8,849 nt of DNA from Roseovarius sp. (lineage in GTDB: Bacteria > Pseudomonadota > Alphaproteobacteria > Rhodobacterales > Rhodobacteraceae). Positions within the stretch are counted from its first letter, which is position 1; every line of letters starts with the position of its first letter. Below are positions 1-7,031 of this stretch, in pieces. The DNA is taken from the NCBI GenBank assembly GCA_007125415.1, contig SLDH01000073.1, positions 1 to 8,849 on the forward strand, read 5' to 3'. Under the pieces are notes generated by a model. That model worked only from the letters and a program-made list of their open reading frames with translations, ran no database searches and was not told the DNA's origin. The position numbers and the translations under genes are program-made.

Positions 1-73
1 CATCGAGCGGACCCGACAACCCATGGCTCCAGAGCTTGCGCGCCTCCCGGTTGGTGATCCTCAGCCGTGCCAT
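1..73 (-). CDS. 5' end of a winged-helix YcaQ-like (DUF1006) protein, cut by the window edge
   Basis: Only 24 codons are visible, starting from an ATG at 73-71. They begin MARLRITNREARKLW and continue to SGPLD at the edge. The N-x-x-A-R-x-L-W pattern right after the start is what I recall from winged-helix proteins of the YcaQ/AlkX type (DUF1006, HTH_42). In E. coli this family is a DNA glycosylase that unhooks interstrand crosslinks. The family call is inference from a short stretch, and no catalytic part is visible. The start lies three bases after the stop of the secreted-protein gene upstream, so the two are probably co-transcribed and translationally coupled. No separate strong ribosome-binding site is seen. 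That a gene starts here is fairly safe from the spacing and the sensible protein; its function is uncertain. Confidence 0.55.
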   Translation of the reverse strand, partial: MARLRITNREARKLWSHGLSGPLD

Positions 74-76
74 GGT

Positions 77-859
77 TCAGGGTGTGCTGAAATAGATCAA
101 TGCGTCCTGCAGGTCGCGGCCCTCCAGCATCATTACCTTGTTCATGATGGTACGGCCCGCCCTGCAGGCCTGCCGGTTGGTGGTGCGGCGGGGATTCTGG
201 AAAATGCGGATCAGGTTCCTGATTTCCTCGCCTTCGGCATCTTCGAAGATCCTGTCGCCGATCAGCCGTTCGATCCGCGCATTCTCCTCCGGGCTCAGCC
301 GGATCATCTCATGGGTCAGTCCCAGTTGAGCGGCGCGGTACTGGATGCGGTAATACTCCCGCAGGGCCGGTGTGTTCAGCCGTGCGGCCAGCCGCGCCGT
401 GGCATCCGCAAGCCGCTGCTCGGAAAGGCGGCGTTTCACCACGAGCCCGCATTCTCGCTTGGGCAGCGCATTGAAGATGGTGTTTTCCACCTTGTAGAAA
501 TAGATCAGGTCCGCGCGCGGCAGGTGCCCCACACCACGGTCCACAAGCGGACCGAGCAGGCCACCGGCCTCGCGCGGCATGGGCAGCCTGCCCTCATGGA
601 GGGCGATCAACCGGTCTGCCACATAGGCCGCGATTTCCGGGTCGGCGAAGACGCGCCGGTGCTGCTCCATCGCCAGTTCGAGGTTCTCCCCCTCGAAGCC
701 CAGGGCCCGAAACTCCCGCTCCACCGGCATGAACTCGGTCATGCGCGCAAGCAGGCGGATGATGTCTGACCGGTCGGCGGCATTCTGTTCATTTGCCGCC
801 AGCGGCAGGGACAATCCGAGTGTGAGGGCGAAAAGGCAAAACAGAGGTCGCAAGGGCAC
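77..859 (-). CDS. Secreted or periplasmic protein of unknown function, GTG start
   Basis: A 260-residue protein not recognised as a named family. The N-terminus has a short basic start (MPLRP), a hydrophobic core at about residues 6-20 and an A-rich end (LPLAAN), which fits a Sec signal peptide cleaved near residue 22. The mature part is mostly charged and looks alpha-helical. It has two cysteines (about 137 and 232) that could form a disulfide outside the cytoplasm. No membrane segment or catalytic motif is seen in the mature part. The start is GTG at 859-857: an in-frame stop lies 18 bases upstream, and only a weak purine-rich stretch (GAAAG) precedes the start. The start of the next gene, a putative YcaQ-like protein, is three bases after the stop, so this is probably the first gene of a two-gene operon. 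The gene is well supported; the role is unknown. Confidence 0.82.
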   Translation of the reverse strand: MPLRPLFCLFALTLGLSLPLAANEQNAADRSDIIRLLARMTEFMPVEREFRALGFEGENLELAMEQHRRVFADPEIAAYVADRLIALHEGRLPMPREAGGLLGPLVDRGVGHLPRADLIYFYKVENTIFNALPKRECGLVVKRRLSEQRLADATARLAARLNTPALREYYRIQYRAAQLGLTHEMIRLSPEENARIERLIGDRIFEDAEGEEIRNLIRIFQNPRRTTNRQACRAGRTIMNKVMMLEGRDLQDALIYFSTP

Positions 860-1087
860 CGCTTTCGATCTGGGCTCAGGATCGGCGGGACCGGTCCTCG
901 CTCTCCCGAATGTCTAGCGCATTCACGGCGGATTGAAAGGCGTGGACCCCATCGAATTGATCAACTCTTCGGAAGGGCAGGGGCGCGGTGGCGCCCGGGC
1001 AATCGTTGCGGCGGGTCAAGGTCTATGGATTTCCGGGCGACCACTTGCTAGAGAGCGCTGCGCAGACATGACAGATCGGAGCCTCGG
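860..1087. promoter_or_regulatory. Divergent intergenic region between the secreted-protein gene and panB
   Basis: These 228 bases carry no convincing gene and must hold the promoters for the leftward pair and the rightward panBC operon. A TTGAAA at 933-938 resembles a -35 element, but no good -10 follows at the right spacing, so no promoter is called. An 8-base palindrome TTGATCAA sits at 957-964. A perfect GC-rich hairpin lies at 981-996. The panB ribosome-binding site GGAG is at 1078-1081, six bases before the ATG. Confidence 0.5.
981..996. other. GC-rich hairpin upstream of panB
   Basis: GGGCGC, the loop GGTG, then GCGCCC form a perfect 6-bp stem with a 4-base loop. It begins about 107 bases before the panB start. 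No T-run follows on either strand, so it is not a standard intrinsic terminator. It could be a leader-RNA hairpin, a protein site or chance in GC-rich DNA. It does not resemble the described pan RNA motif as far as I can judge. Confidence 0.3.
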
Positions 1088-1912
1088 ATGAGCGCCACCG
1101 CCCGCAAGACATCGCCGCTGCCGGATGATATCCGGTCCATGAAGGGCGGCACACCCATCGTCAGCCTGACGGCCTATACAACACCCATGGCGCAGATGAT
1201 GGACGGGATCTGCGATTTCGTGCTCGTGGGCGACAGTGTCGGCATGGTGCTGCATGGCTTGCCGTCGACACTGGGTGTGACGATGCAGATGATGCAGATG
1301 CATGGGCGCGCCGTGGCGCGCGGCCTTGAGCGCTCGATGCTGGTGATCGACATGCCCTTCGGCAGCTATGAAGAGAGCCCCGAGCAGGCCTTTCGCAACG
1401 CCGCAAAGCTGATGCGCGAGACCGGCTGCGCCGCCGTGAAGCTGGAGGGTGGCACGCATATGGCCGACACCATCGCCTTTCTCGTGGCGCGCGGCGTGCC
1501 CGTCATGGCGCATATCGGCCTCACGCCGCAGTCCATCAACACGCTTGGCGGCTACAAGGTGCAGGGCCGCGATGGCACAGCGGACCGGCTGCGCGCCGAT
1601 GCGCGCGCCGTGAGCGAGGCCGGAGCCTTCAGCGTGGTGCTCGAGAAGGTGCATGCAGGTCTGGCCGGGGAGATCACTCAGGCTATACCGATCCCGACCA
1701 TCGGGATCGGGGCCTCGCCTGATTGTGACGGGCAGATCCTTGTCGTCGATGACATGCTGGGGCTCTTCACCGCGTTCAAGCCAAAATTCGTCAAGCGGTT
1801 CGCTTCGCTCGGGGAAGACGTGCAGGCGGCCATCAATGCCTATGCCGATGAGGTGCGGGCGCGTCGTTTCCCGGCTGCGGAACATACATTCTCCGACAAG
1901 GCGCCCGGATGA
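1088..1912 (+). CDS. panB: 3-methyl-2-oxobutanoate hydroxymethyltransferase (ketopantoate hydroxymethyltransferase)
   Basis: PanB transfers a hydroxymethyl group from 5,10-methylenetetrahydrofolate to 3-methyl-2-oxobutanoate, giving 2-dehydropantoate. This is the first committed step of pantothenate and coenzyme A synthesis, in the cytosol. The 274-residue protein is close to the usual length (264 in E. coli) and covers the whole TIM barrel. Visible family motifs: [11 protein letters not shown] near 25-35, [11 protein letters not shown] at 47-57 (metal ligand D49), VIDMPFGSY at 86-94 (metal ligand D88), VKLEGG at 117-122 (K118, E120), AHIGLTPQ at 141-148 (H142) and VVLEKV at 183-188 (E186, the counterpart of the catalytic E. 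coli Glu181). [17 protein letters not shown] near 203-219 is also typical. The start is supported by GGAG six bases upstream. The stop overlaps the panC start by ATGA. Confidence 0.97.
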   Translation: MSATARKTSPLPDDIRSMKGGTPIVSLTAYTTPMAQMMDGICDFVLVGDSVGMVLHGLPSTLGVTMQMMQMHGRAVARGLERSMLVIDMPFGSYEESPEQAFRNAAKLMRETGCAAVKLEGGTHMADTIAFLVARGVPVMAHIGLTPQSINTLGGYKVQGRDGTADRLRADARAVSEAGAFSVVLEKVHAGLAGEITQAIPIPTIGIGASPDCDGQILVVDDMLGLFTAFKPKFVKRFASLGEDVQAAINAYADEVRARRFPAAEHTFSDKAPG

Positions 1913-2751
1913 CACCGGCCATTCTGCGCAGCCTGCCGGCGTTGCGGGCCATCACGCGACCCTGGCAGATGAACGGGGCCCGGATCGGCGTTGTGCCCAC
2001 GATGGGGGCCTTGCATGACGGGCATCTCTCGCTGGTGGCGGCCGCGAAGGCCGTCTGCGATCATGTGATCGTGACGATTTTCGTCAATCCCCGGCAATTC
2101 ACGTCGCAGGATGATCTCGCGGCCTATCCCCGCACCGAGGCGGAGGATGCCCGCAAGCTTGAGCGCTTCGAGATCGATGCGATCTACTGCCCGGATGTGG
2201 CGCAGATCTACCCCTCGGGCTTTGCCACGACAGTCTCGGTGGCCGGGCTGACGGAGGTGATGGACGGCGTGCATCGGCCGGGGCATTTCGATGGGGTGGC
2301 AACGGTCGTGACCAAGCTCTTCACCCAGACATCGGCCACGGATGCCTTCTTTGGCGAAAAGGATTACCAGCAATTGCAGGTGGTCACGCGGCTCGCGCAG
2401 GATCTCGATCTGCCGGTGATCGTGCATGGCTGCCCGACGATTCGTGAAATCGATGGTCTGGCCATGTCATCGCGCAACCTGCTTTTGTCCGATCGCGCCC
2501 GCACGCGCGCGCCGGTGCTGCACGAGGAAATGGAACGGATCGCCGAAGGTCTTCATCGCCATGAGGATTTCGAAACCATGCGCGATGCCGCACTCGACCG
2601 GCTGGACAAGGCCGGTTTCGGCCGTGTCGACTATCTGGATCTGCGCGCGGCGGATGATCTGCGCCTGCTGGACAAGCCTACACGCCCGGCGCGTCTTTTC
2701 GCGGCGGCATGGCTGGCCGGCGTCCGCCTGATCGACAATATCGCGGTCTGA
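1909..2751 (+). CDS. panC: Pantothenate synthetase (pantoate-beta-alanine ligase)
   Basis: PanC activates pantoate with ATP to pantoyl-adenylate, then joins it to beta-alanine to give pantothenate, AMP and diphosphate, in the cytosol. The 280-residue protein has the usual length. Hallmarks: [15 protein letters not shown] at 29-43 with the HIGH-like histidines H36 and H39, FVNPRQF at 58-64 (pantoate binding), HRPGHFDGV near 122-130, [10 protein letters not shown] at 147-156, and [12 protein letters not shown] at 179-190 (the KMSKS-like nucleotide-binding segment). It ends with LIDNIAV, a normal C-terminus. The start ATG overlaps the panB stop (ATGA), which points to translational coupling and fixes the start. 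The next gene downstream, rpe, converges on it 87 bases away. No damage or odd residue is seen. Confidence 0.97.
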   Translation: MTPAILRSLPALRAITRPWQMNGARIGVVPTMGALHDGHLSLVAAAKAVCDHVIVTIFVNPRQFTSQDDLAAYPRTEAEDARKLERFEIDAIYCPDVAQIYPSGFATTVSVAGLTEVMDGVHRPGHFDGVATVVTKLFTQTSATDAFFGEKDYQQLQVVTRLAQDLDLPVIVHGCPTIREIDGLAMSSRNLLLSDRARTRAPVLHEEMERIAEGLHRHEDFETMRDAALDRLDKAGFGRVDYLDLRAADDLRLLDKPTRPARLFAAAWLAGVRLIDNIAV

Positions 2752-2785
2752 TTTGCTTTACGGCAAGCCATCATTGGTGTCCGCA

Positions 2786-2811
2786 AGCCCCGACACGGCA
2801 CCTTCGGGACT
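2786..2811 (-). terminator. Candidate hairpin terminator between convergent panC and rpe
   Basis: Read on the minus strand, AGTCCCGA and TCGGGGCT pair as an 8-bp stem (one G-U) around a 10-base loop. The stem starts about 28 bases after the rpe stop. On the plus strand the stem has one C/A mismatch, leaving five inner pairs. No T-run follows in either direction, so it is at best an atypical or Rho-assisted end, serving rpe better than panC. Confidence 0.33.
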
Positions 2812-2838
2812 TTCTCGGTAACCTTCAGACAATAGCGA

Positions 2839-3519
2839 TCAGCCAACGGCCTCGCGGATTGCCGCCATGTTGGTGCCATAGACATCCGGGCGGTCCACCG
2901 ATCCGCCCCTGAACACCGCCGACCCCGCGACCAGCACATCCGCACCCGCCTCCACCACCAGCGGCGCGGTCTGTGGTGTCACCCCGCCATCGATCTGGAT
3001 ATGCACGGGGCGATTGCCGATCATCTCGCGAATCTGCCGGGTCTTCTCCACCCCGCTTTCGATGAAGCTCTGCCCGCCGAAGCCAGGGTTGACCGTCATC
3101 ACCAGCACCATGTCCACCAGATCGAGCAGGGGTGCGACCGCCTCGGCCGGGGTGCCCGGATTGAGCGCCACGCCTGCCATCTTGCCCGTGGCTTTGATCG
3201 CCTGCATCGTGCGGTGCACATGCGGCCCGGCCTCCACATGCGCCGTGATCATGTCTGCACCGGCGTCGGCATAGGCCTCGATATAGGGATCGACAGGCGA
3301 GATCATCAGATGGACATCCATGAAGGTCTTCACATGGGGGCGAAACGCCTTGACCGCAGGAGGGCCGAAAGTCAGATTCGGCACGAAATGCCCGTCCATC
3401 ACATCCACATGGACCCAATCCGCACCCTGTGCCTCGATGGCACGGATCTCGGCACCGAAATTGGCGAAATCCGCGCTGAGAATGGAGGGGGCGATCTTGA
3501 CGGTTCGGTCAAAGGTCAT
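2839..3519 (-). CDS. rpe: Ribulose-phosphate 3-epimerase
   Basis: Rpe interconverts ribulose 5-phosphate and xylulose 5-phosphate in the pentose phosphate and Calvin cycles, using a divalent metal in a TIM barrel. Motifs from the chosen start: [11 protein letters not shown] at 8-18, [19 protein letters not shown] at 35-53 (metal ligand H37, catalytic and metal ligand D39), MDVHLM near 67-72 (H70), NPGFGGQSF at 144-152, IQIDGGV near 174-180 (second catalytic aspartate D177) and VAGSAVF at 197-203 for phosphate binding. The frame stays open up to an ATG at 3555, but the ATG at 3519 gives 226 residues, matching E. coli (225). It also has a GAGA-containing stretch upstream, and the extra 12 residues look unlike the family. 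It lies 100 bases downstream of the FUSC gene on the same strand, so it may be read through from the exporter operon or have its own promoter. No cbb or other pentose-pathway neighbours are visible. Confidence 0.95.
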   Translation of the reverse strand: MTFDRTVKIAPSILSADFANFGAEIRAIEAQGADWVHVDVMDGHFVPNLTFGPPAVKAFRPHVKTFMDVHLMISPVDPYIEAYADAGADMITAHVEAGPHVHRTMQAIKATGKMAGVALNPGTPAEAVAPLLDLVDMVLVMTVNPGFGGQSFIESGVEKTRQIREMIGNRPVHIQIDGGVTPQTAPLVVEAGADVLVAGSAVFRGGSVDRPDVYGTNMAAIREAVG

Positions 3520-3619
3520 GGAATGTCTCGCAGCGTGTAAGGATTGATCGGCCATGGGCTTGTGCCGTCATTGATAGGCGAGGTCCAGCCGATTTGGAAG
3601 CCTGCGCCATCCTGCCGCT

Positions 3620-5416
3620 TCAGAGCCCTGCGCCGGTATCTCCGGCTTTTCCGTCACGCCGGGCGTATCGGCGAAGGCAGTCGAGCGCCGCCTCTGAAAC
3701 CTCGGGCTCGAAACGGACGGTGTTGTGAAGGGCGGCCAGTGTTGACCAAGCCTCGCGGTATTGCGCAAGGGTGTCGGCGGCCAGGCGCTGGTGGCGCGGC
3801 TCGAAGCTGGCTGTGAGGATGGCGTTCTGCAACTCCTCAAGGGCTGTCTGGACATGCTCGCTTGTCGAAAGATCGTTCAGTCTTGCGGCGCGTGGCTGCT
3901 TGGCAAGCTGGAGCAGGCGACCGGTGATATCCTCGATTTCCTCGCGGATCTTCCCCGAGATGCTGGTGGGCCAGAATTGCGTGAAGATCACCGAGATCAC
4001 GAACAATCCCACGAGAATTCCCATGATGCGGCTTCCGGCCTGGGAAAATTCGAAGCTCGGCCCAAACCCGTTGAGGACGGTCAGCAGGAAGGCAAGCGCG
4101 ATCTGCACACCGGCATAGGATATGCGTTCATTGCCCGAAGAGACCCATCCCGCCACCAGAACGCCGCAGAAAACAAGGATCATCAGCCCACCCACCGATG
4201 TGAGCCAGGGCATCACGAAAAGCAGTGCCGCGACGCCCATGCCGGCGCCGATCAGGCAGCCGGTGATGCGCAGGGTCAGCTTGCGCATGGTCTCGCCGGT
4301 CGTGCCGAGGGCGACGACATAACAGGTGATCAATGCGGTATGAATGTCATCCCATTGAAGACCGGTATAGATGAGATAACAGATCACCGCCGCGACAGAG
4401 GTCTTGATCGCGTAGCGCTGATGCTTCGGATCACTGAACGCATCGGGCGCAAGGAAGGGCGCGGGTTCGGGCGCGGGCAGGGTGCCGCCTTCGGGATCGG
4501 CAAGGGCGGCAAGCCCCTGCTCAAGCGGGCGGGCGATCTCGGGAAGGGTGTCGAAGGCCGGCGGCGGGGGGCGCTCGCCCCGGGCAATGGCGCGGGCGGC
4601 ATCGCGCATGGCCGTGGCAATCGCATGGCGTTCCGCGGGACGTAGCGCCTCTTGCGGCACTGGTGCGGCGAGCATCAGCAGATAGCTCGTTTCCACCGCG
4701 CCGCGCAGCCAGGTCGAGTTTTGCTTCGGGACAAGATGCAGGGCGCGGACAAGTTGCATCTGCGCGCGGGACGCCGCATTCCCCTCTCCGAGCAGTTCGG
4801 TGGTCTGTGGCGTTTCTGCCCCTGCTTCGAGGCTTTCGGCCGCAGATGTGAGCCGCTTCACGATCAGGCGGCGCACAAGTGTTTGTGCCGGTGTGCCGAA
4901 GGCGAGGCTGAAGAGGATCATCACCGCCATCGGCAAAGAAGCCATCTTCCATGCCGCCAGAAGGCCCTGATCGGCGATCTGGCCCACCGGGATATAGGTC
5001 ACGAGCGTCATGATGAAGGCCACGATCAGCGCGACGATGGCCGCCTGTTCGCCCATTGGCGTGGCCGATGCGAGAAAAAGAAAGACACAGGAGACGCCAA
5101 AGATGATCCCCAGCCGCATGGCCGGGCTGTCGAGCGCGACATTGATCACCGGAATCATCAGAAACACCACCAGCGCCGCGAGCAGGATCACCCCGATGCC
5201 CATGACGCAATTCGTCACCGCGTCCTCTTTCATCAGAAAGATCACCAGATAACAGCTGATCGCGGCCTCGGGCACCCGGAACACCATGGCCATGCCGGTG
5301 ACAAGCGCACAGACCAGCGCAACCCGCCAGGTCAGCGCGAGCCGCCCGTCGAAGGGTTGCAGATCGCGCCAGGCCTGTTCCAGAAGCGCGGTGAGCGGCC
5401 TGTCAGCAATCATCAT
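3620..5416 (-). CDS. FUSC/AaeB/MdtO-type inner-membrane exporter
   Basis: A 598-residue inner-membrane protein of the FUSC group that includes AaeB (aromatic acid export) and MdtO, taken to be the transport subunit of the tripartite pump. Two membrane blocks are visible: about six helices within residues 28-174, a soluble charged linker at about 185-330, then six helices within about 337-481, followed by a soluble C-terminal tail of about 115 residues. The second block holds the typical pattern W-D-D-I-H-T-A-L-I-T-C-Y, then GETMRKLTLRITGCLIGAGMG-like residues at about 374-394. The frame is open to an ATG at 5455, but the ATG at 5416 (or the next codon, 5413) is preferred. It overlaps the end of the fusion-protein gene by only 14 (or 11) bases, and the protein then begins like the family (MMIADRPL). 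No strong ribosome-binding site is seen, so translation probably depends on coupling. E. coli AaeB and MdtO are somewhat longer (about 655-683). The substrate is unknown. Confidence 0.9.
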   Translation of the reverse strand: MMIADRPLTALLEQAWRDLQPFDGRLALTWRVALVCALVTGMAMVFRVPEAAISCYLVIFLMKEDAVTNCVMGIGVILLAALVVFLMIPVINVALDSPAMRLGIIFGVSCVFLFLASATPMGEQAAIVALIVAFIMTLVTYIPVGQIADQGLLAAWKMASLPMAVMILFSLAFGTPAQTLVRRLIVKRLTSAAESLEAGAETPQTTELLGEGNAASRAQMQLVRALHLVPKQNSTWLRGAVETSYLLMLAAPVPQEALRPAERHAIATAMRDAARAIARGERPPPPAFDTLPEIARPLEQGLAALADPEGGTLPAPEPAPFLAPDAFSDPKHQRYAIKTSVAAVICYLIYTGLQWDDIHTALITCYVVALGTTGETMRKLTLRITGCLIGAGMGVAALLFVMPWLTSVGGLMILVFCGVLVAGWVSSGNERISYAGVQIALAFLLTVLNGFGPSFEFSQAGSRIMGILVGLFVISVIFTQFWPTSISGKIREEIEDITGRLLQLAKQPRAARLNDLSTSEHVQTALEELQNAILTASFEPRHQRLAADTLAQYREAWSTLAALHNTVRFEPEVSEAALDCLRRYARRDGKAGDTGAGL

Positions 5417-6452
5417 CGGCTGCGTGCACCGTGGCGATGACCGAGGCCCCCACACGCATCAGATCGGGCGGCGGATCGGTCAGCCGGATGCGAACGGGAA
5501 ACCGTTGCTGCACCCTTACCCAATCGAGCGATCTCGGCACGATGGGCAGGCCCACCGGCAGGTTGATCAGGTCCGGTGAGGCAACGCCCCAGCCCACACT
5601 TTCAACCACACCGCGGATCGGCACCGAGCGGTCGCTCAGCACGAAGATGGTGGCGCAGGCCCCTGCCGAGATGCGCGACAATGTCGTTTCCGTGAAGCTG
5701 GCGTTGACGAACCATTCATCGGTGCGGATCAGCGAAAAGAGGGTTTGCGCGGGGAGCACATAATCGCCATCATTCGCCGTCAGCCCGACGATGCGCCCCG
5801 CCTCGGGCGCGCGCACCAACGTTTGCGACAATTCGTGCCGGGCAAGGGCGAGGGCCGCCTCGCGGGCACGGATCAGCGCCGCGGTTGCCTCCGCATCACC
5901 GATCAGCGCCTCGGCCGCTTCGCGCTGGCGCTCGGCTTCGCGCAGGCTCACCTCGGCACCGAGTTTGAGCGTGCGCGCATCGTCCAGCTGCTGCTGTGAG
6001 ACGAAGCCGCGCGCCTCGAGCGGCACCAGGCGCTCGTAGGATTGGGTTGCCAGTTCCAGATTGTTGCGTGCGCGCTCGACCTGCTCGATGGCGATTTCAG
6101 CATTTGCCCGCTCTGCTGCAATGCCGCGTGTCCGGTCCCGCGCGGCGGCCTGCGCCATTTCCAGATCGGCCTGCGCCTGCGCAACGGCAAGTTCATAGGC
6201 TGTGGCATCGAGCTCGAACAGCAGGTCGCCCGCTGCGACGGTAGCGTTTTCGCGCACATGCATCGCCTTGATCCGCCCCGGCACGCCGGCGGCCATCCGG
6301 TTGATCTCGGCTTCGACGGAGGCATCATCCGTCATCGGGTTGTCGCGCCCCTCGACATAGCTGTGATAGCCCGCAGCGGCTCCGGCCAGAATGATGGCGG
6401 TGCTGATCAGCCCTCCGATGATTACAAGCGCGCGTTTGTTGCCCTCAGCCAT
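5403..6452 (-). CDS. HlyD-family membrane fusion protein, MdtN/AaeA type
   Basis: The periplasmic adaptor that would link the FUSC transporter to the outer-membrane channel. The 349 residues show one N-terminal membrane anchor (about 9-29), a first lipoyl half-motif (about 44-90, with VPGRIKAMHVRENATVAAGDLL), a long alpha-hairpin coiled coil (about 86-210, rich in A, E, R and Q), the second lipoyl half (about 211-242, RAPEAGRIVGLTANDGDYV) and a beta-barrel domain (about 245-345). RSLDWVRVQQRFPVRI at 307-322 closely matches the segment I recall from E. coli MdtN (RSINWVRVAQRFPVKI), so MdtN-like is a better guess than a generic HlyD. A strong ribosome-binding site, GGAAGG, lies just upstream, inside the end of the small membrane gene, which stops three bases before this start. 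The C-terminus (ADDDC) overlaps the start of the FUSC gene. Confidence 0.94.
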   Translation of the reverse strand: MAEGNKRALVIIGGLISTAIILAGAAAGYHSYVEGRDNPMTDDASVEAEINRMAAGVPGRIKAMHVRENATVAAGDLLFELDATAYELAVAQAQADLEMAQAAARDRTRGIAAERANAEIAIEQVERARNNLELATQSYERLVPLEARGFVSQQQLDDARTLKLGAEVSLREAERQREAAEALIGDAEATAALIRAREAALALARHELSQTLVRAPEAGRIVGLTANDGDYVLPAQTLFSLIRTDEWFVNASFTETTLSRISAGACATIFVLSDRSVPIRGVVESVGWGVASPDLINLPVGLPIVPRSLDWVRVQQRFPVRIRLTDPPPDLMRVGASVIATVHAADDDC

Positions 6453-6455
6453 GCT

Positions 6456-6692
6456 TCACCTTCCGAAAACCAGCGCGGAGATGACGACCGTGAGCAGCAG
6501 CACAAGGCTCAGATAGGTCAGGACACGCCAGCGCAGGATATCGTCCAGCCCGATCCACACGAAGATGACCCGCAGCAGCACGGTCGCGACCACGGCAGCG
6601 GCAAGGCTGATGAGCCATGCGGGAAAGTAGCTGCCGAACATGGCAACCGAGGGCGCGGCTGTCATCTCCAGCGCGAGAGTGGGATGTATCAT
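6456..6692 (-). CDS. Small two-helix membrane protein, YtcA/DUF1656-like
   Basis: A 78-residue protein with two predicted membrane helices (about residues 21-46 and 53-76). The segment APSVAMFGSYFPAW at about 13-26 matches the conserved G-x-Y-x-P-x-W stretch I recall from YtcA, the small protein encoded beside E. coli mdtNOP. The overall plan also resembles AaeX (DUF1656), which accompanies AaeAB. Its role is not known in detail; it is usually encoded first in these exporter operons, as here. The frame is open up to 6992, but the ATG at 6692 is chosen because it has an AGGGAGGGA ribosome-binding stretch about nine bases upstream and the longer N-terminus is not protein-like. YtcA proteins are often lipoproteins, yet this one has no cysteine, so it cannot be lipidated. 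The next gene starts three bases after its stop. Confidence 0.8.
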   Translation of the reverse strand: MIHPTLALEMTAAPSVAMFGSYFPAWLISLAAAVVATVLLRVIFVWIGLDDILRWRVLTYLSLVLLLTVVISALVFGR

Positions 6693-6901
6693 GCCGGTTT
6701 GTCCCTCCCTCGCCGATCCCGATACCATCATGGCGCGGCTTCTGCTGCTTTCGACAGGCGGAATGATAGCTGACATGGCAGATGGTGAAAGGGCGAAAAT
6801 GATGAGTTCAGGAAAGAAGAACGTAACTTCGGGCTGCATCTGGCCGCCCGGGGGCCGGCGTGGCGCGGAACAGGTTTCCGGCTCAATAGGTTTGAAGGCA
6901 T

Positions 6902-6914
6902 GAGTGAGGCACTC
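6902..6914. repeat. Short palindrome GAGTG-AGG-CACTC
   Basis: A perfect 5-bp inverted repeat around three bases, in the middle of the divergent exporter region. The CACTC and GAGTG half-sites recur at 7000-7004 and 7022-7026, so it may be a regulator site used more than once. Chance is a real alternative at this length. Confidence 0.35.
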
Positions 6915-6951
6915 TTTCAGCAGCCTGTTAGGTGCGAGGGCCTCTGGCGAA

Positions 6952-7000
6952 GTGTCAGCGGGCCGTATTCGGCGTTGCATCGTTTTGCCCACGCTGACAC
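6952..7000. repeat. 9-bp inverted repeat GTGTCAGCG / CGCTGACAC
   Basis: The arms at 6952-6960 and 6992-7000 are perfect reverse complements separated by 31 bases, with arm starts 40 bases apart (close to four helix turns). In RNA the stem could gain two more G-C pairs inside after a bulged A at 6991. A small hairpin GCCG-TATT-CGGC (6962-6973) fits in the loop. The repeat lies just ahead of the likely start of the outer-membrane gene. It could be a two-site operator or a leader-RNA stem. Confidence 0.5.
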
Positions 7001-7028
7001 ACTCATGGCTGAATCTGCTCGGAGTGTG
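6998..7028 (+). promoter_or_regulatory. Inverted repeat that could hide the ribosome-binding site
   Basis: CACACTC (6998-7004) and GAGTGTG (7022-7028) are perfect 7-bp complements with a 17-base loop. The right arm contains three of the four bases of the GGAG ribosome-binding site (7021-7024) of the outer-membrane gene. The left arm shares three bases with the right arm of the larger inverted repeat, so the two stems cannot both be complete. This is a possible translational switch; it has not been folded or tested. Confidence 0.35.
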
Positions 7029-7031
7029 AAT

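Larger units (their letters stand above)
6693..7031. promoter_or_regulatory. Divergent regulatory region between the two arms of the exporter
   Basis: These 339 bases separate the leftward ytcA-like/mdtN-like/mdtO-like operon from the rightward outer-membrane gene. No believable gene was found here: the open frames that cross it are extensions of the flanking genes or shadows. On the minus strand a TATCAT at about 6765-6770 resembles a -10, but a good -35 is lacking. The right half holds several inverted repeats, listed separately. Both operons may share one regulator acting here, but no regulator gene lies in the window. Confidence 0.55.

Noticed and set aside
23..769. Long plus-strand open frame opposite the secreted-protein gene
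   Set aside because: It has no plausible ribosome-binding site or signal, and its composition is that of a GC-rich antisense frame. The minus-strand frame has a signal peptide and a coupled downstream gene.
933..961. Possible sigma-70 promoter for panB (TTGAAA with a downstream AT-rich segment)
   Set aside because: No acceptable -10 hexamer lies 16-18 bases downstream, so a specific promoter is not supported.
1016..1915. Long minus-strand open frame (299 codons) opposite panB
   Set aside because: It is the antisense shadow of panB. The product is rich in His and Arg with no family features, and panB on the plus strand is certain.
2777..2796. GTGTC/GACAC 5-bp inverted repeat between panC and rpe
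   Set aside because: It is short, has a 10-base loop and overlaps the better 8-bp stem at 2786-2811.
3761..5440. Two long plus-strand frames opposite the FUSC gene
   Set aside because: Their products are low-complexity His/Arg/Gly-rich sequences, whereas the minus strand gives a clean 12-helix transporter.
6640..6992. Extended forms of the small membrane protein, and an overlapping plus-strand 87-codon frame
   Set aside because: The added residues are not family-like and lack a signal or ribosome-binding site. The ATG at 6692 has a good one. The plus-strand frame overlaps the conserved small protein and the regulatory region.
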